This document shows positions 36,045-44,083 of a stretch of DNA of 64,000 nt, one piece after another. The notes beneath the pieces were generated by a model that saw only the letters and a program-made list of their open reading frames with translations, had not been told where the DNA came from and ran no database searches. The position numbers were made by a program, and so were the translations under genes. Numbering within the stretch: position 1 is the stretch's first letter; each line of letters begins with the position of its first letter. The stretch is from GCA-2733415 sp049614485. Its GTDB lineage: Bacteria > Bacteroidota > Bacteroidia > Flavobacteriales > Flavobacteriaceae. The stretch is taken from the NCBI GenBank assembly GCA_049614485.1, contig JBMZDR010000004.1:1-64000 (forward strand). The letters run 5' to 3'.

Positions 36045-37052
36045 TTATTTATATGTTTCCATAAATTCTTCAGATTTCTCTACCATTTTTAAACTTCCTG
36101 TATAAAATGGGATACGTTGGTGTAATTCTGTAGGCATGATATCTAGCACACGAGTAAATCCGTCACTAGCTTTTCCTCCAGCTTGTTCAGCTATAAACGC
36201 CATAGGGTTACATTCGTATAATAAACGTAATTTTCCGTTTGGAGCAGTTTTACTTCTAGGGTAAATGTAGATTCCGCCTTTCAATAAGTTTCTGTGAAAA
36301 TCGGCAACCAATGACCCGATATATCTTGCGGTATAAGGCCTGTCACCTTCTTCTAATTTACAGTATTTTAAATACTCTTGCATTCCTTTTTGGAAGTGTG
36401 CAAAATACCCTTCACTAACAGAATAGATTTTTCCAGTCTCTTTAATTTTCATGTTTGGGTGAGACAAGTAAAAAGTTCCAATAGCAGGGTTCAACGTAAA
36501 TCCGTTTACACCGTCACCAGTAGTAAATACCATCATTGTAGATGTTCCGTAAGCTACATAACCTGCGGCAACTTGGTTTCTACCAGGTTGTAAAAAATCT
36601 TCTATAGTTACAGGAGTTCCCACTGGAGAAACCCTTCTGTAAATAGAAAATATAGTTCCTACAGAAACATTCACATCTATGTTTGAAGAACCATCAAGAG
36701 GATCCATCATTAACACATAACTGTTTTCGTTTTTCTTGTTACTTCCTTCAACAATTACAAAATCATCCTCTTCTTCAGAAGCAATACCGCAAACAATTTC
36801 TCTGTTTATTAATGTTTCTTTAAAAATATCATTGGCATACACATCAAGTTTTTGTTGTGCTTCCCCTTGAACATTAATTTCACCCGCTGCACCTGTAATA
36901 TCAACTAAACCAGCTTTTCTTATTTCGTGGTTTACAACTTTTGCAGCAAGTCTTATAGAATTTATTAACCTTGAAAGTTCACCAGATGAATATTTAAAAC
37001 TACTTTGGTTTTCAATAATAAATTCACCTAATGTTTTGTGTTTGTTAGTCAT
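36045..37052 (-). CDS. fbp: Fructose-1,6-bisphosphatase, class I
   Basis: 335 residues, full length. Metal-binding signature MDPLDGSSNIDVNVSVG, substrate-binding YVGxxVADFHRNL-like stretch (RYIGSLVADFHRNLLKGGIYIYP) and YECNPMAFIAEQAGG. It catalyses the hydrolysis of fructose-1,6-bisphosphate to fructose-6-phosphate in gluconeogenesis, in the cytosol. ATP-dependent PEP carboxykinase, the entry enzyme of the same pathway, is encoded at 56953 in this window. A promoter-like box lies upstream at 37079-37086. Confidence 0.97.
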   Translation of the reverse strand: MTNKHKTLGEFIIENQSSFKYSSGELSRLINSIRLAAKVVNHEIRKAGLVDITGAAGEINVQGEAQQKLDVYANDIFKETLINREIVCGIASEEEDDFVIVEGSNKKNENSYVLMMDPLDGSSNIDVNVSVGTIFSIYRRVSPVGTPVTIEDFLQPGRNQVAAGYVAYGTSTMMVFTTGDGVNGFTLNPAIGTFYLSHPNMKIKETGKIYSVSEGYFAHFQKGMQEYLKYCKLEEGDRPYTARYIGSLVADFHRNLLKGGIYIYPRSKTAPNGKLRLLYECNPMAFIAEQAGGKASDGFTRVLDIMPTELHQRIPFYTGSLKMVEKSEEFMETYK

Positions 37053-37078
37053 ATGTAGTTGTGTGTCTTAAATTGTTG

Positions 37079-37086
37079 CAAAACTA
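37079..37086 (-). promoter_or_regulatory. Promoter -7 box TAGTTTTG for fbp
   Basis: The minus strand reads TAGTTTTG, a TAnnTTTG match, 27 bp upstream of the fbp ATG. Confidence 0.5.
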
Positions 37087-37257
37087 CACAAAATATTTAG
37101 GGTTTTTTAATTAAGAAATTAAAAGTTTGATGCTTAACACATTTTTAAAAGAACTAATTTAGCAAATGTCTTCACTTTGTTTTTGTTAATTTTAAATTGC
37201 ATATTAGACTACTTAAAAATGTAGGCGTACATTAGTGAAGATATAAAGCGTGTTGTT

Positions 37258-37719
37258 ATGGAGTTTAATATAAGAGATGTAAAGCATGATGATTTGCCAT
37301 CAGTATTACAATTAATACAAGAATTAGCAGATTTTGAAAACGCAACTATTGAGGTGAAAGTTACTTTAGAGGAACTTGAAAAAGATTTTGAAAACAACCT
37401 TTTTAATTGTCTAATTGCCGAGTTTGAAACAAAACTTATTGGTATAGCCTTGTTTTACAATAGATATTCTACATGGAAAGGAAAAACAATTCATTTGGAA
37501 GATTTAATTGTAACACAAAAATACAGAAGTAAAGGTGCAGGTAAAGCATTATTGGACGCTGTAGTTGGGAAAGCTAAAAAAGAAAAGCTCAGACGAGTAG
37601 AGTGGAATGTGTTAGATTGGAATACGCCTGCAATTGCATTTTATAAAAATGTTGGTGCCAATGTATTAGAAGATTGGTTAGTTGTACAATTAGATGAAAA
37701 CGGAATAGAGAATTATTAA
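37258..37719 (+). CDS. GNAT family N-acetyltransferase
   Basis: 153 residues, the standard size of a single GNAT domain. The acetyl-CoA loop is LIVTQKYRSKGAGKALLDAV (Q/R-x-x-G-x-G/A), followed by RRVEWNVLDWNTPAIAFYKNVGA, typical of the diamine acetyltransferase-like branch. The acceptor is unknown. Only 2 bp separate it from the aspartate kinase gene, so they are co-transcribed. Confidence 0.92.
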   Translation: MEFNIRDVKHDDLPSVLQLIQELADFENATIEVKVTLEELEKDFENNLFNCLIAEFETKLIGIALFYNRYSTWKGKTIHLEDLIVTQKYRSKGAGKALLDAVVGKAKKEKLRRVEWNVLDWNTPAIAFYKNVGANVLEDWLVVQLDENGIENY

Positions 37720-37721
37720 AT

Positions 37722-38975
37722 ATGCGTGTATTTAAGTTTGGAGGAGCATCAGTAAAAGATGCCGCTGGAGTAAAAAACTGTGTTGAGGTTTTAAAAAAAG
37801 TAGGGCATCATGAAGTTATAATGGTTGTTTCTGCAATGGGTAAAATGACTAATAAACTTGAATTAGTTGTTGATTGTTATTTTAATAATAGAAACGAATT
37901 ATTAGCTGCAGTTGATGAAGTTATCGTTTTTCATACCACCATTTTAGACGCGTTGTTTCCTAATCAATCACATGTTGTATATAGGCAATTTAAAGACATA
38001 GTTGATCAATTAAATGATGTGTTGCGTAGAAATAAATCACCAAATTACAGTTTTGTATATGATCAAGTTGTAAGTTTTGGAGAGCTTTTGTCAACCACAA
38101 TAATTTCAAGTTATTTAACAGAAATGCATATTGAAAATGAATGGCTTGATGTTAGGAACGTTATAAAAACAGATGAGAAATATAGAGACGCCAATGTGCA
38201 TTGGGACATAACTCAAAAAAACATCACATCAAAGGTTAATAAGAAAGCATTAACGATCACGCAAGGGTTTTTAGGCTCAGATAAAAATAACAACACGACA
38301 ACCTTGGGTAGAGAAGGGAGTGATTATACAGCTGCAATTTTTGCCTACTGTTTAAATGCTACAAATGTTACAGTATGGAAAGACGTTCCCGGAGTTCTTA
38401 ATGCTGATCCAAGATATTTTGATAACGCAGAACTGTTACACCAAATATCTTATGAAGAGGCTATTGAGTTAGCGTTTTATGGGGCATCTGTGATTCATCC
38501 AAAAACCTTACAACCTTTGCAACGCAAAGAAATTCCGCTGTTTGTAAAATCATTTTTAAACCCAGAAGCAAGTGGAACATGCGTAGGTAAAGGCAAACAA
38601 TTAGAGCCTTTTATCCCGTGTTTTATTGTTAAGAAAAATCAAGTACTCATTTCTTTATCATCATTAGACTTCTCATTTATTGTTGAAGAAAATATAAGTG
38701 AAATTTTTGCCTTGTTGCATCGGTATAAGTTAAAAGTTGACGTCATACAAAATTCAGCAATTAGTTTTACTGTATGTGTGAATGACACTTATGGTAATCT
38801 TGAAACGTTGTTGCAAGAACTCAGGTCAAAGTACAGAGTTACTAGTAACTCTGGGGTATCTCTGTATACAATCAGGCACTTTAACGAACTGTCATTAACA
38901 GAGGCTATTAAGGACAAAGAAGTGTTGTTTAAGCAAGAAAACAGAAAAACACTACAATTAATCACAAGAGGATAA
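37722..38975 (+). CDS. Aspartate kinase (monofunctional)
   Basis: 417 residues. Amino-acid kinase signature VFKFGGASVKDAAGVKN, a TLGREGSDYTAAIFAYCL catalytic stretch and DVPGVLNADPRYF. It phosphorylates L-aspartate, the first step towards lysine, threonine, methionine and diaminopimelate. The C-terminal 110 residues (from about 305) look like divergent ACT regulatory sequence rather than a homoserine dehydrogenase domain. Co-transcribed with the GNAT gene. Confidence 0.93.
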   Translation: MRVFKFGGASVKDAAGVKNCVEVLKKVGHHEVIMVVSAMGKMTNKLELVVDCYFNNRNELLAAVDEVIVFHTTILDALFPNQSHVVYRQFKDIVDQLNDVLRRNKSPNYSFVYDQVVSFGELLSTTIISSYLTEMHIENEWLDVRNVIKTDEKYRDANVHWDITQKNITSKVNKKALTITQGFLGSDKNNNTTTLGREGSDYTAAIFAYCLNATNVTVWKDVPGVLNADPRYFDNAELLHQISYEEAIELAFYGASVIHPKTLQPLQRKEIPLFVKSFLNPEASGTCVGKGKQLEPFIPCFIVKKNQVLISLSSLDFSFIVEENISEIFALLHRYKLKVDVIQNSAISFTVCVNDTYGNLETLLQELRSKYRVTSNSGVSLYTIRHFNELSLTEAIKDKEVLFKQENRKTLQLITRG

Positions 38976-39012
38976 TTTTTTTACCTGTATAAAAAGCTAT
39001 ACTTTTTTTAAG

Positions 39013-39020
39013 TACATTTG
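39013..39020 (+). promoter_or_regulatory. Promoter -7 box TACATTTG
   Basis: TAnnTTTG match 18 bp upstream of the OlsF-type gene ATG. The gap from the aspartate kinase stop is only 63 bp. Confidence 0.45.
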
Positions 39021-39038
39021 ATAATTAGTCAATAAGTA

Positions 39039-40862
39039 ATGGGATTAGTAACTTCAAAGGAATTAGCAAAAGCAATTAACCTTGATAAATTAGGTTTTAT
39101 CGGGACATTTATTGGTTGGTTATTAATTAAAATTCTGAGAATAGATGTTATAAACAAGTTTTATGACAAGAATAAACACTTAAAAGATATCGCCTTTTTA
39201 ACAGCGATATTAACTGAGTTTCAAATTAAATTTGAAATACCTGAAGAAGATTTAAAAAGAATTCCAAAGGAAGGCGAATTCATTACCGTATCAAACCACC
39301 CACTTGGAGGAATTGATGGTATTTTGTTGTTAAAAATAATTTTAGAACGACGTACAGATTACAAAATTATGGCTAATTTTCTATTGCATAGAATTTCGCC
39401 ATTAAAGCCTTACATAATGCCAGTTAACCCTTTTGAAGACAGAAAGGATATTAAATCTAGCGTTGGAGGATTTAAACAAGCCATATCTCATATCAGATTA
39501 GGAGCTCCATTAGGTATATTCCCAGCAGGTGAAGTGTCTACCAAAAAAGAGGGTGATTTAGTAGTAGATAAGCAATGGGAGCCAGCAGCAATGAAATTAA
39601 TTCAGAAAGCGAAAGTGCCAATTTTACCAATTTATTTTCATGCCAAAAATAGCAGCATTTTTTATAAGCTATCCAGTTTTAGTGGCGTGTTAAGGTCAGC
39701 AAAGTTACCTTCAGAAATTTTAACCCAAAAGCATAGAGTAGTAAAAATAAGAATAGGTAAAGCAATTCAAGTAAAAGATCAAAATGAGTATAAAGAGCTA
39801 GCAGAGTTTACAAGTTTCATAAGAAAGAAAACATACATGTTGGCAAACCCTTATGGAAAAGAGCAGGTGTCGTTAAAAGATGTTGCAACCTCTACAATAA
39901 AAAAAACAATCACACCACCATCTGCGCCCAAAAAAATAGCAACATCTATTAGTGCTGAGTTGATTGCTCAAGAAGTTGAAAACTTAAGAGGCTATGATTG
40001 TAGGTTGTTAGAAAGTAAGAATTATGAAGTGTTCCTGGTTTCTGCAGATAAAATACCAAACATTTTAAAAGAATTAGGAAGACTACGTGAAATTACATTT
40101 AGAGAGGTAGGTGAAGGAACCAATAATGCAATAGACTTAGATTCATGTGATAGTTATTACCACCATATGTTTTTATGGGATAATGCCTCAAAAAAAATTG
40201 CTGGAGCTTATAGAATGGGGCTTGGGTCTAAAATTTTTGCAAAGTATGGTATTGATGGTTTTTACTTACAGGATTTGTTCAGGTTTGAACCAGAACTCTA
40301 TGGTATGATGAGTGAATCTATTGAAATGGGGCGTGCTTTTATTATTAAAGAATACCAACAAAAACCAATGCCCTTATTTCTGCTATGGAAAGGAATTGTG
40401 CACACCACTTTACGTTTTCCAGAACACAAATATTTAATTGGGGGTGTAAGTATTAGTAATCAGTTTTCATCATTTTCAAAATCATTAATGATTGAGTTTA
40501 TGAAATCTCATTATTATGATCCTTACATAGCGCAATATATTAGACCTAAAAAAGAATTTAAAGTTCAGTTAAAAGACGCCGATAAGGACTTTGTTTTTGA
40601 TGAAACTAAAGCAGATTTAAACAAGTTTGATCGTGTAATTGATGAACTAGAGTCTGGTTTAAGAATACCGGTTTTGTTAAAGAAGTATATTAAACAGAAT
40701 GCCAAAGTTATTGCTTTTAATGTTGATCCGTTATTTAATAATGCTGTAGATGGCTTAATGTATATTAAAATAGCCGATTTACCTGAAAGTACTGTTCGTC
40801 CTGTTATGGAGGAATTTCAAGCAGAGTTAGAGCGCAAGTTTATGGAAAATAACGGGAACTAA
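39039..40862 (+). CDS. olsF: Bifunctional acyltransferase, OlsF-type ornithine lipid synthase
   Basis: 607 residues. The N-terminal half (about 40-265) is a PlsC/hemolysin-like O-acyltransferase with SNHPLGGIDG (H87, D93), an Asn-Pro-Phe-Glu-Asp-Arg segment and FPAGEVST. The C-terminal half (about 305-510) is OlsB-like (GNAT fold N-acyltransferase) with LREITFREVGEG, ESIEMGRAFI and YLIGGVSISNQFSS. This fusion matches OlsF, shown in Serratia proteamaculans and Flavobacterium johnsoniae to make ornithine lipids by itself. Ornithine (or another amino acid) lipid would be made at the inner membrane. The symbol is by architecture; substrate specificity is not proved. Confidence 0.82.
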   Translation: MGLVTSKELAKAINLDKLGFIGTFIGWLLIKILRIDVINKFYDKNKHLKDIAFLTAILTEFQIKFEIPEEDLKRIPKEGEFITVSNHPLGGIDGILLLKIILERRTDYKIMANFLLHRISPLKPYIMPVNPFEDRKDIKSSVGGFKQAISHIRLGAPLGIFPAGEVSTKKEGDLVVDKQWEPAAMKLIQKAKVPILPIYFHAKNSSIFYKLSSFSGVLRSAKLPSEILTQKHRVVKIRIGKAIQVKDQNEYKELAEFTSFIRKKTYMLANPYGKEQVSLKDVATSTIKKTITPPSAPKKIATSISAELIAQEVENLRGYDCRLLESKNYEVFLVSADKIPNILKELGRLREITFREVGEGTNNAIDLDSCDSYYHHMFLWDNASKKIAGAYRMGLGSKIFAKYGIDGFYLQDLFRFEPELYGMMSESIEMGRAFIIKEYQQKPMPLFLLWKGIVHTTLRFPEHKYLIGGVSISNQFSSFSKSLMIEFMKSHYYDPYIAQYIRPKKEFKVQLKDADKDFVFDETKADLNKFDRVIDELESGLRIPVLLKKYIKQNAKVIAFNVDPLFNNAVDGLMYIKIADLPESTVRPVMEEFQAELERKFMENNGN

Positions 40863-40884
40863 AATTACGTCCAATTCCCGTTTT
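40851..40884. terminator. Terminator between olsF-type gene and the ars operon
   Basis: AACGGGAA (40851-40858) and TTCCCGTT (40875-40882) followed by TT. The left arm overlaps the stop codon region of the rightward gene. It can serve both converging units. Confidence 0.65.
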
Positions 40885-40893
40885 ATTGATTTT

Positions 40894-41310
40894 CTATAAG
40901 TTTTCTTTTACAAAAGTATAACAGTAATCTTTTATTTCATTTCTTGCTTTTTCAAAAGCATCATGAGTGTCTTCCTGTGTGCCTTCAATTTTTGATGGGT
41001 CAAAGAAATTCTGATGTAACCTGACCGCCTTTTTACTTGGTATAAACGGGCAGTTTTCGTTTGCATGGTCGCAAACAGTAATAATATAATCAAATTCTAT
41101 AGAATCATACTCTGTAACCAAGTTTGACGTGTGGTTGGAAATATCAATACCATCTTCTTTCATGATGGCTATAGCTTTTGGGTTTACACCATGCGTTTGA
41201 ATTCCCGCGCTATAAATTGTAGCTTTTTCAGCGCTAAAAAAAGTTAAATAGCCATGTGCCATTTGACTTCTACATGAATTCCCAGTACAAAGTACTAATA
41301 TATTTTTCAT
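40894..41310 (-). CDS. arsC: Arsenate reductase, low-molecular-weight phosphatase fold (ArsC)
   Basis: 138 residues. P-loop CTGNSCR (C8-x5-R14) at the N-terminus, and a cysteine pair C80/C87 (TVCDHANENCP) with the spacing of Cys82/Cys89 in the thioredoxin-coupled Staphylococcus aureus ArsC; the general acid is in FFDPSK. It reduces arsenate to arsenite in the cytosol by a three-cysteine relay. It is the third and last gene of an ars operon (arsR, DUF6428, arsC), 17 bp after its neighbour. No arsenite efflux gene follows. Confidence 0.93.
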   Translation of the reverse strand: MKNILVLCTGNSCRSQMAHGYLTFFSAEKATIYSAGIQTHGVNPKAIAIMKEDGIDISNHTSNLVTEYDSIEFDYIITVCDHANENCPFIPSKKAVRLHQNFFDPSKIEGTQEDTHDAFEKARNEIKDYCYTFVKENL

Positions 41311-41327
41311 AAATACGTTATTTTAAA

Positions 41328-41813
41328 TTAACAACATCCAGATGATGGTGAGCAAGATGATTGGTTTTCTTCAACAGTTTCCGGAACACCACATAACTCT
41401 TTTGCTTTACAATCTGTTTGTTCAACGGCTAACTTAATAATCAAATTGTTATTTTTTATTATGTAATCATTAATAAACAATTGCGCGGTGTGAAATGTTG
41501 CATTGCTATATTCTATTTTTGCTTCAGCGTCTGATACAAAAGCTTTCATAGTAGCTACCTTATTCAATATAGCTATTGCTTTATAAGCTGTCATATACTC
41601 AGTTTTCCCTAATTCATCAGGGCTTTCCCAAAGTTGAATAATAGTTTCTTTCCAAGAATCTGTTTGTGCACCACAATCAACAGAATCAATTGTTAAGTGT
41701 TTCACTTCAGTAATGTGATAATTTGCACCTACTAATAGGTTTGGTGCGTATTCAAATAGTAAAGATTTTTCTTTATGTGCCTCTAATAGCGATAAGAAAT
41801 CATTCGTTTTCAT
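41328..41813 (-). CDS. DUF6428 family protein of the ars operon
   Basis: 161 residues, no signal or membrane helix. It is recognisable as the DUF6428 family, commonly found between arsR and arsC in Flavobacteria. It has several cysteines: VDCGAQTD, QTDCKAKELCG and a terminal CSPSSGCC. The Cys-rich tail could bind arsenite or a metal, but no function is established. Spacing is 18 bp to arsR and 17 bp to arsC, so it is one transcript. Confidence 0.85.
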   Translation of the reverse strand: MKTNDFLSLLEAHKEKSLLFEYAPNLLVGANYHITEVKHLTIDSVDCGAQTDSWKETIIQLWESPDELGKTEYMTAYKAIAILNKVATMKAFVSDAEAKIEYSNATFHTAQLFINDYIIKNNNLIIKLAVEQTDCKAKELCGVPETVEENQSSCSPSSGCC

Positions 41814-41831
41814 TTGTCTAGTATTTAATAG

Positions 41832-42155
41832 TTAACAGCAATTTTGTTCTGTGGTTTTAAAAAAGGTGTCTAATTGTTTCTTGACTTTATTCCATTGCTT
41901 AATGTTAATGCAATAACACATTTTCTTTCCTTCAATTTCTCCTTGAATTAAATTAATAGTCTTCAATTCTTTTAAATGTTGAGATATGGTTGCTTGCGCT
42001 AATCCTATTTCCTCAACCAAATCATTGCAAATGCAGGAGTGTTGATTGCTAATATATTGGAGTATTGCAATACGTGCAGGATGCCCTAAAACTTTGCATA
42101 AAGTTGCTAAGTCATTTTGTGTTTCTGTAAATATTTCTGTTTTTGTAAGTCCCAT
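41832..42155 (-). CDS. arsR: ArsR/SmtB family repressor of the ars operon
   Basis: About 107 residues from the ATG at 42155 (MGLTKTEIF). A longer frame from 42209 would add a hydrophobic stretch, run across a terminator hairpin and place the operator inside the gene, so I reject it. Winged helix: LCKVLGHPARIAILQYISN, DLVEEIGLAQATISQHLKELKTINLIQGE. Cysteines SCICNDL lie near the classical CxC arsenite site, and the protein ends QNCC. It represses its own operon until arsenite binds. A palindrome sits just upstream. Confidence 0.9.
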   Translation of the reverse strand: MGLTKTEIFTETQNDLATLCKVLGHPARIAILQYISNQHSCICNDLVEEIGLAQATISQHLKELKTINLIQGEIEGKKMCYCINIKQWNKVKKQLDTFFKTTEQNCC

Positions 42156-42167
42156 TATAATAATTAT

Positions 42168-42179
42168 ATATTGCAATAT
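42168..42179 (-). promoter_or_regulatory. Probable ArsR operator, ATATTGCAATAT
   Basis: A perfect 12-bp palindrome centred about 18 bp upstream of the arsR ATG at 42155, in the position where an ArsR dimer would block transcription. Confidence 0.6.
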
Positions 42180-42199
42180 TACGATTATAAGTTGAAATA

Positions 42200-42229
42200 A
42201 AAAACTCATTTTTTATTAAATGAGTTTTT
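42200..42229 (-). terminator. Terminator of the TM2 gene, upstream of arsR
   Basis: AAAAACTCATTT (42200-42211) and AAATGAGTTTTT (42218-42229) form a perfect 12-bp stem with a 6-nt loop, just past the TM2 gene stop. Confidence 0.75.
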
Positions 42230-42237
42230 AAATGGTG

Positions 42238-42531
42238 TTAAAACCAGCCTTTGTGGTTAACTTGATAAGTTTCAATAAACTCTTCGTCAGATTTTGTAAG
42301 ATAAATAATCCCTTCAATTAATCCGATGATACTCATTACTCCTGCACCAATACCGCAGGTTAAAACAGATACTAAAAGCATAATTAAGCCTTCTTTTTTA
42401 TAACCAAGTATAAATTTATGTATTCCCAATGGGCTTAATAAAATTCCTAATATTCCAGCAATAACACGTTTACTTTCTATGTTGTTAGGGCTTTGATGTA
42501 TTGTGTTTCCGTTTTCGTCTACTATTTCCAT
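42238..42531 (-). CDS. TM2 domain-containing membrane protein
   Basis: 97 residues. Two membrane helices with the TM2 pattern: VIAGILGILLSPLGIHKFILGYKKEGLIML and VLTCGIGAGVMSIIGLIEGIIYL. The N-terminus is short and polar. Function is unknown. It lies 17 bp after the VOC gene on the same strand, so probably co-transcribed with it. Confidence 0.85.
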   Translation of the reverse strand: MEIVDENGNTIHQSPNNIESKRVIAGILGILLSPLGIHKFILGYKKEGLIMLLVSVLTCGIGAGVMSIIGLIEGIIYLTKSDEEFIETYQVNHKGWF

Positions 42532-42547
42532 GTAATTATTTTAATGT

Positions 42548-42934
42548 TTATTTAAATGCGTTGTCAATTGGTTCCCAAAGTTCAACTTTATTTCCATCAG
42601 GATCAAGTATCCAGCCAAATTTCCCGTAATCATATTCTTGTATTTCTCCAACTATGGTAACGCCTTCTTCTTTTAACACCTCTAAAAGAGCTTTTAAATC
42701 ATGAACTCTAAAGTTCATCATAAAGTCTTTTTTACTAGGTTCAAAGTAGTTTGTGTCATTTTTAAACGGACTCCATTGTGTAGTGGCATCATTCCCATCT
42801 GTATCTTTCCACCAGAATGTACAGCCATAATCATCAGTGTTTAGGCCTAAATGAGTTTTATACCAATTTTTTGTTTCGGTTGGATTGTCAGATTTGAAAA
42901 ACACTCCGCCTAATCCGGTAACTCTTTTTTTCAT
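42548..42934 (-). CDS. VOC family (glyoxalase/bleomycin resistance-like) protein
   Basis: 128 residues covering one VOC module pair: GLGGVFFKSDNPTETKNWYKTHLGL at the start and KFGWILDPDGNKVELWEP at the end, where the conserved Glu of the metal site lies. Substrate unknown; such proteins range from glyoxalases to fosfomycin or bleomycin resistance and plain binding proteins. The gene lies about 50 bp after the hydroxyacid dehydrogenase gene on the same strand. Confidence 0.88.
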   Translation of the reverse strand: MKKRVTGLGGVFFKSDNPTETKNWYKTHLGLNTDDYGCTFWWKDTDGNDATTQWSPFKNDTNYFEPSKKDFMMNFRVHDLKALLEVLKEEGVTIVGEIQEYDYGKFGWILDPDGNKVELWEPIDNAFK

Positions 42935-42987
42935 AAAAATTTTGAGTTAAAACTTAATGAATAAATTTATAAAAACAAAAAGTGTTT

Positions 42988-43923
42988 TCAAAATTGATGT
43001 TTGATTTTGTTTACTATTGTTTGTGCGAGTTTACGCTTACTTTCAATGGTCCAACCTGCTACATGAGGAGACAATAACACGTTTTCTGAATTGATTAAAT
43101 AATCAAATGCTTTGGGTAATGTTTTGTTTTCAAATAAATTTTCAAATGATCCTTTTTCATACTCTAAAACATCTAAGCCTGCACCAAGTATTTTACCTGA
43201 CTCTAATGCCTTTGTAAGGTCAGTAGTAACAACTGCAGAACCACGTGCGGTATTAATTAACCAAAATGGCTTCTTACATTTATTAATGAAATCTGTAGTA
43301 ATCATATTGTGAGAAAGTTCATTAAATGGCGTATGTAAACTAATGACATCAGATGTTTTTTGTAATTCTTTTAATGAAACTTGTCTACAGTTATCGTCCC
43401 CAACATTTGGTTTAATGTCATAACAAATTACAGTAACATCAAAACCACGAAGTTTTTTTGCGAACGATTTTCCCATGTTACCGTAGCCAATTAACCCAAT
43501 AGTTTTTCCGTCTAATTCTATGCCTCTATTGTCTTCACGCAACCATTTCCCTTGTTTTATCTCGTTATTTGCTTTGTTAAGTTTATTGAAAAGTGAAAGC
43601 AACATGCCTAAAGTATGCTCGCCAACAGCATTTCTATTGCCTTCAGGTGCTGCAATTAAACTAATGCCTTTACTCTCAGCGTAGTCACAATCTATACTTT
43701 CCAGTCCAGCGCCAACTCGTGCAATAAATTTCAAATTAACAGCTTTATCAATAAATTGTTTATCAATATTAAACCGACTGCGAATGACTATGCCATCATA
43801 GTCATGAATCTTAGTTTCAATTTTTGCTTTTACAGAGCTGTAATCTTCATGATTAACGTGACCTAAATTATTTAGTTCATTAATTAATAACTCGTGATTG
43901 GAATCAAGGTGTAATATTGTCAT
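42988..43923 (-). CDS. D-2-hydroxyacid dehydrogenase (SerA-like, no regulatory domain)
   Basis: 311 residues. NAD-binding GLIGYGNMGKSFAKKL at about 143-158; catalytic residues are Arg in NTARGSAVV, Glu in LDVLEYEKG and His in LLSPHVAGWT. It resembles D-3-phosphoglycerate dehydrogenase but lacks the C-terminal ACT domain and is short, so the exact substrate is open. A promoter-like box lies upstream at 43944-43951. Confidence 0.9.
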   Translation of the reverse strand: MTILHLDSNHELLINELNNLGHVNHEDYSSVKAKIETKIHDYDGIVIRSRFNIDKQFIDKAVNLKFIARVGAGLESIDCDYAESKGISLIAAPEGNRNAVGEHTLGMLLSLFNKLNKANNEIKQGKWLREDNRGIELDGKTIGLIGYGNMGKSFAKKLRGFDVTVICYDIKPNVGDDNCRQVSLKELQKTSDVISLHTPFNELSHNMITTDFINKCKKPFWLINTARGSAVVTTDLTKALESGKILGAGLDVLEYEKGSFENLFENKTLPKAFDYLINSENVLLSPHVAGWTIESKRKLAQTIVNKIKHQF

Positions 43924-43943
43924 GCAGTTGTGGTTTATGACTT

Positions 43944-43951
43944 CAAATGTA
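43944..43951 (-). promoter_or_regulatory. Promoter -7 box TACATTTG
   Basis: Minus-strand TAnnTTTG match 21 bp upstream of the hydroxyacid dehydrogenase ATG. Confidence 0.45.
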
Positions 43952-44083
43952 CAAGGATTTTTATAAAAAACTCATTAAGGCTTTTGTAATAGTTAAGTTT
44001 TTAACAGCCATTTAGTTGTGAGCTTGACATTTGTTATTTTTTACGTAAATTGAACGTTTCAAGCCCTTAAATTAAACTTTGAC

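Noticed and set aside
42156..42209. Longer arsR start with a hydrophobic N-terminus
   Set aside because: It spans the operator palindrome and part of a terminator; the shorter start at 42155 fits the ArsR family.
44050..44068. TTTACGTAAATTGAA upstream of the M36 protease as a further copy of the adhesin element
   Set aside because: Only a partial, gapped match in the opposite orientation, without the ACTATATATA box.
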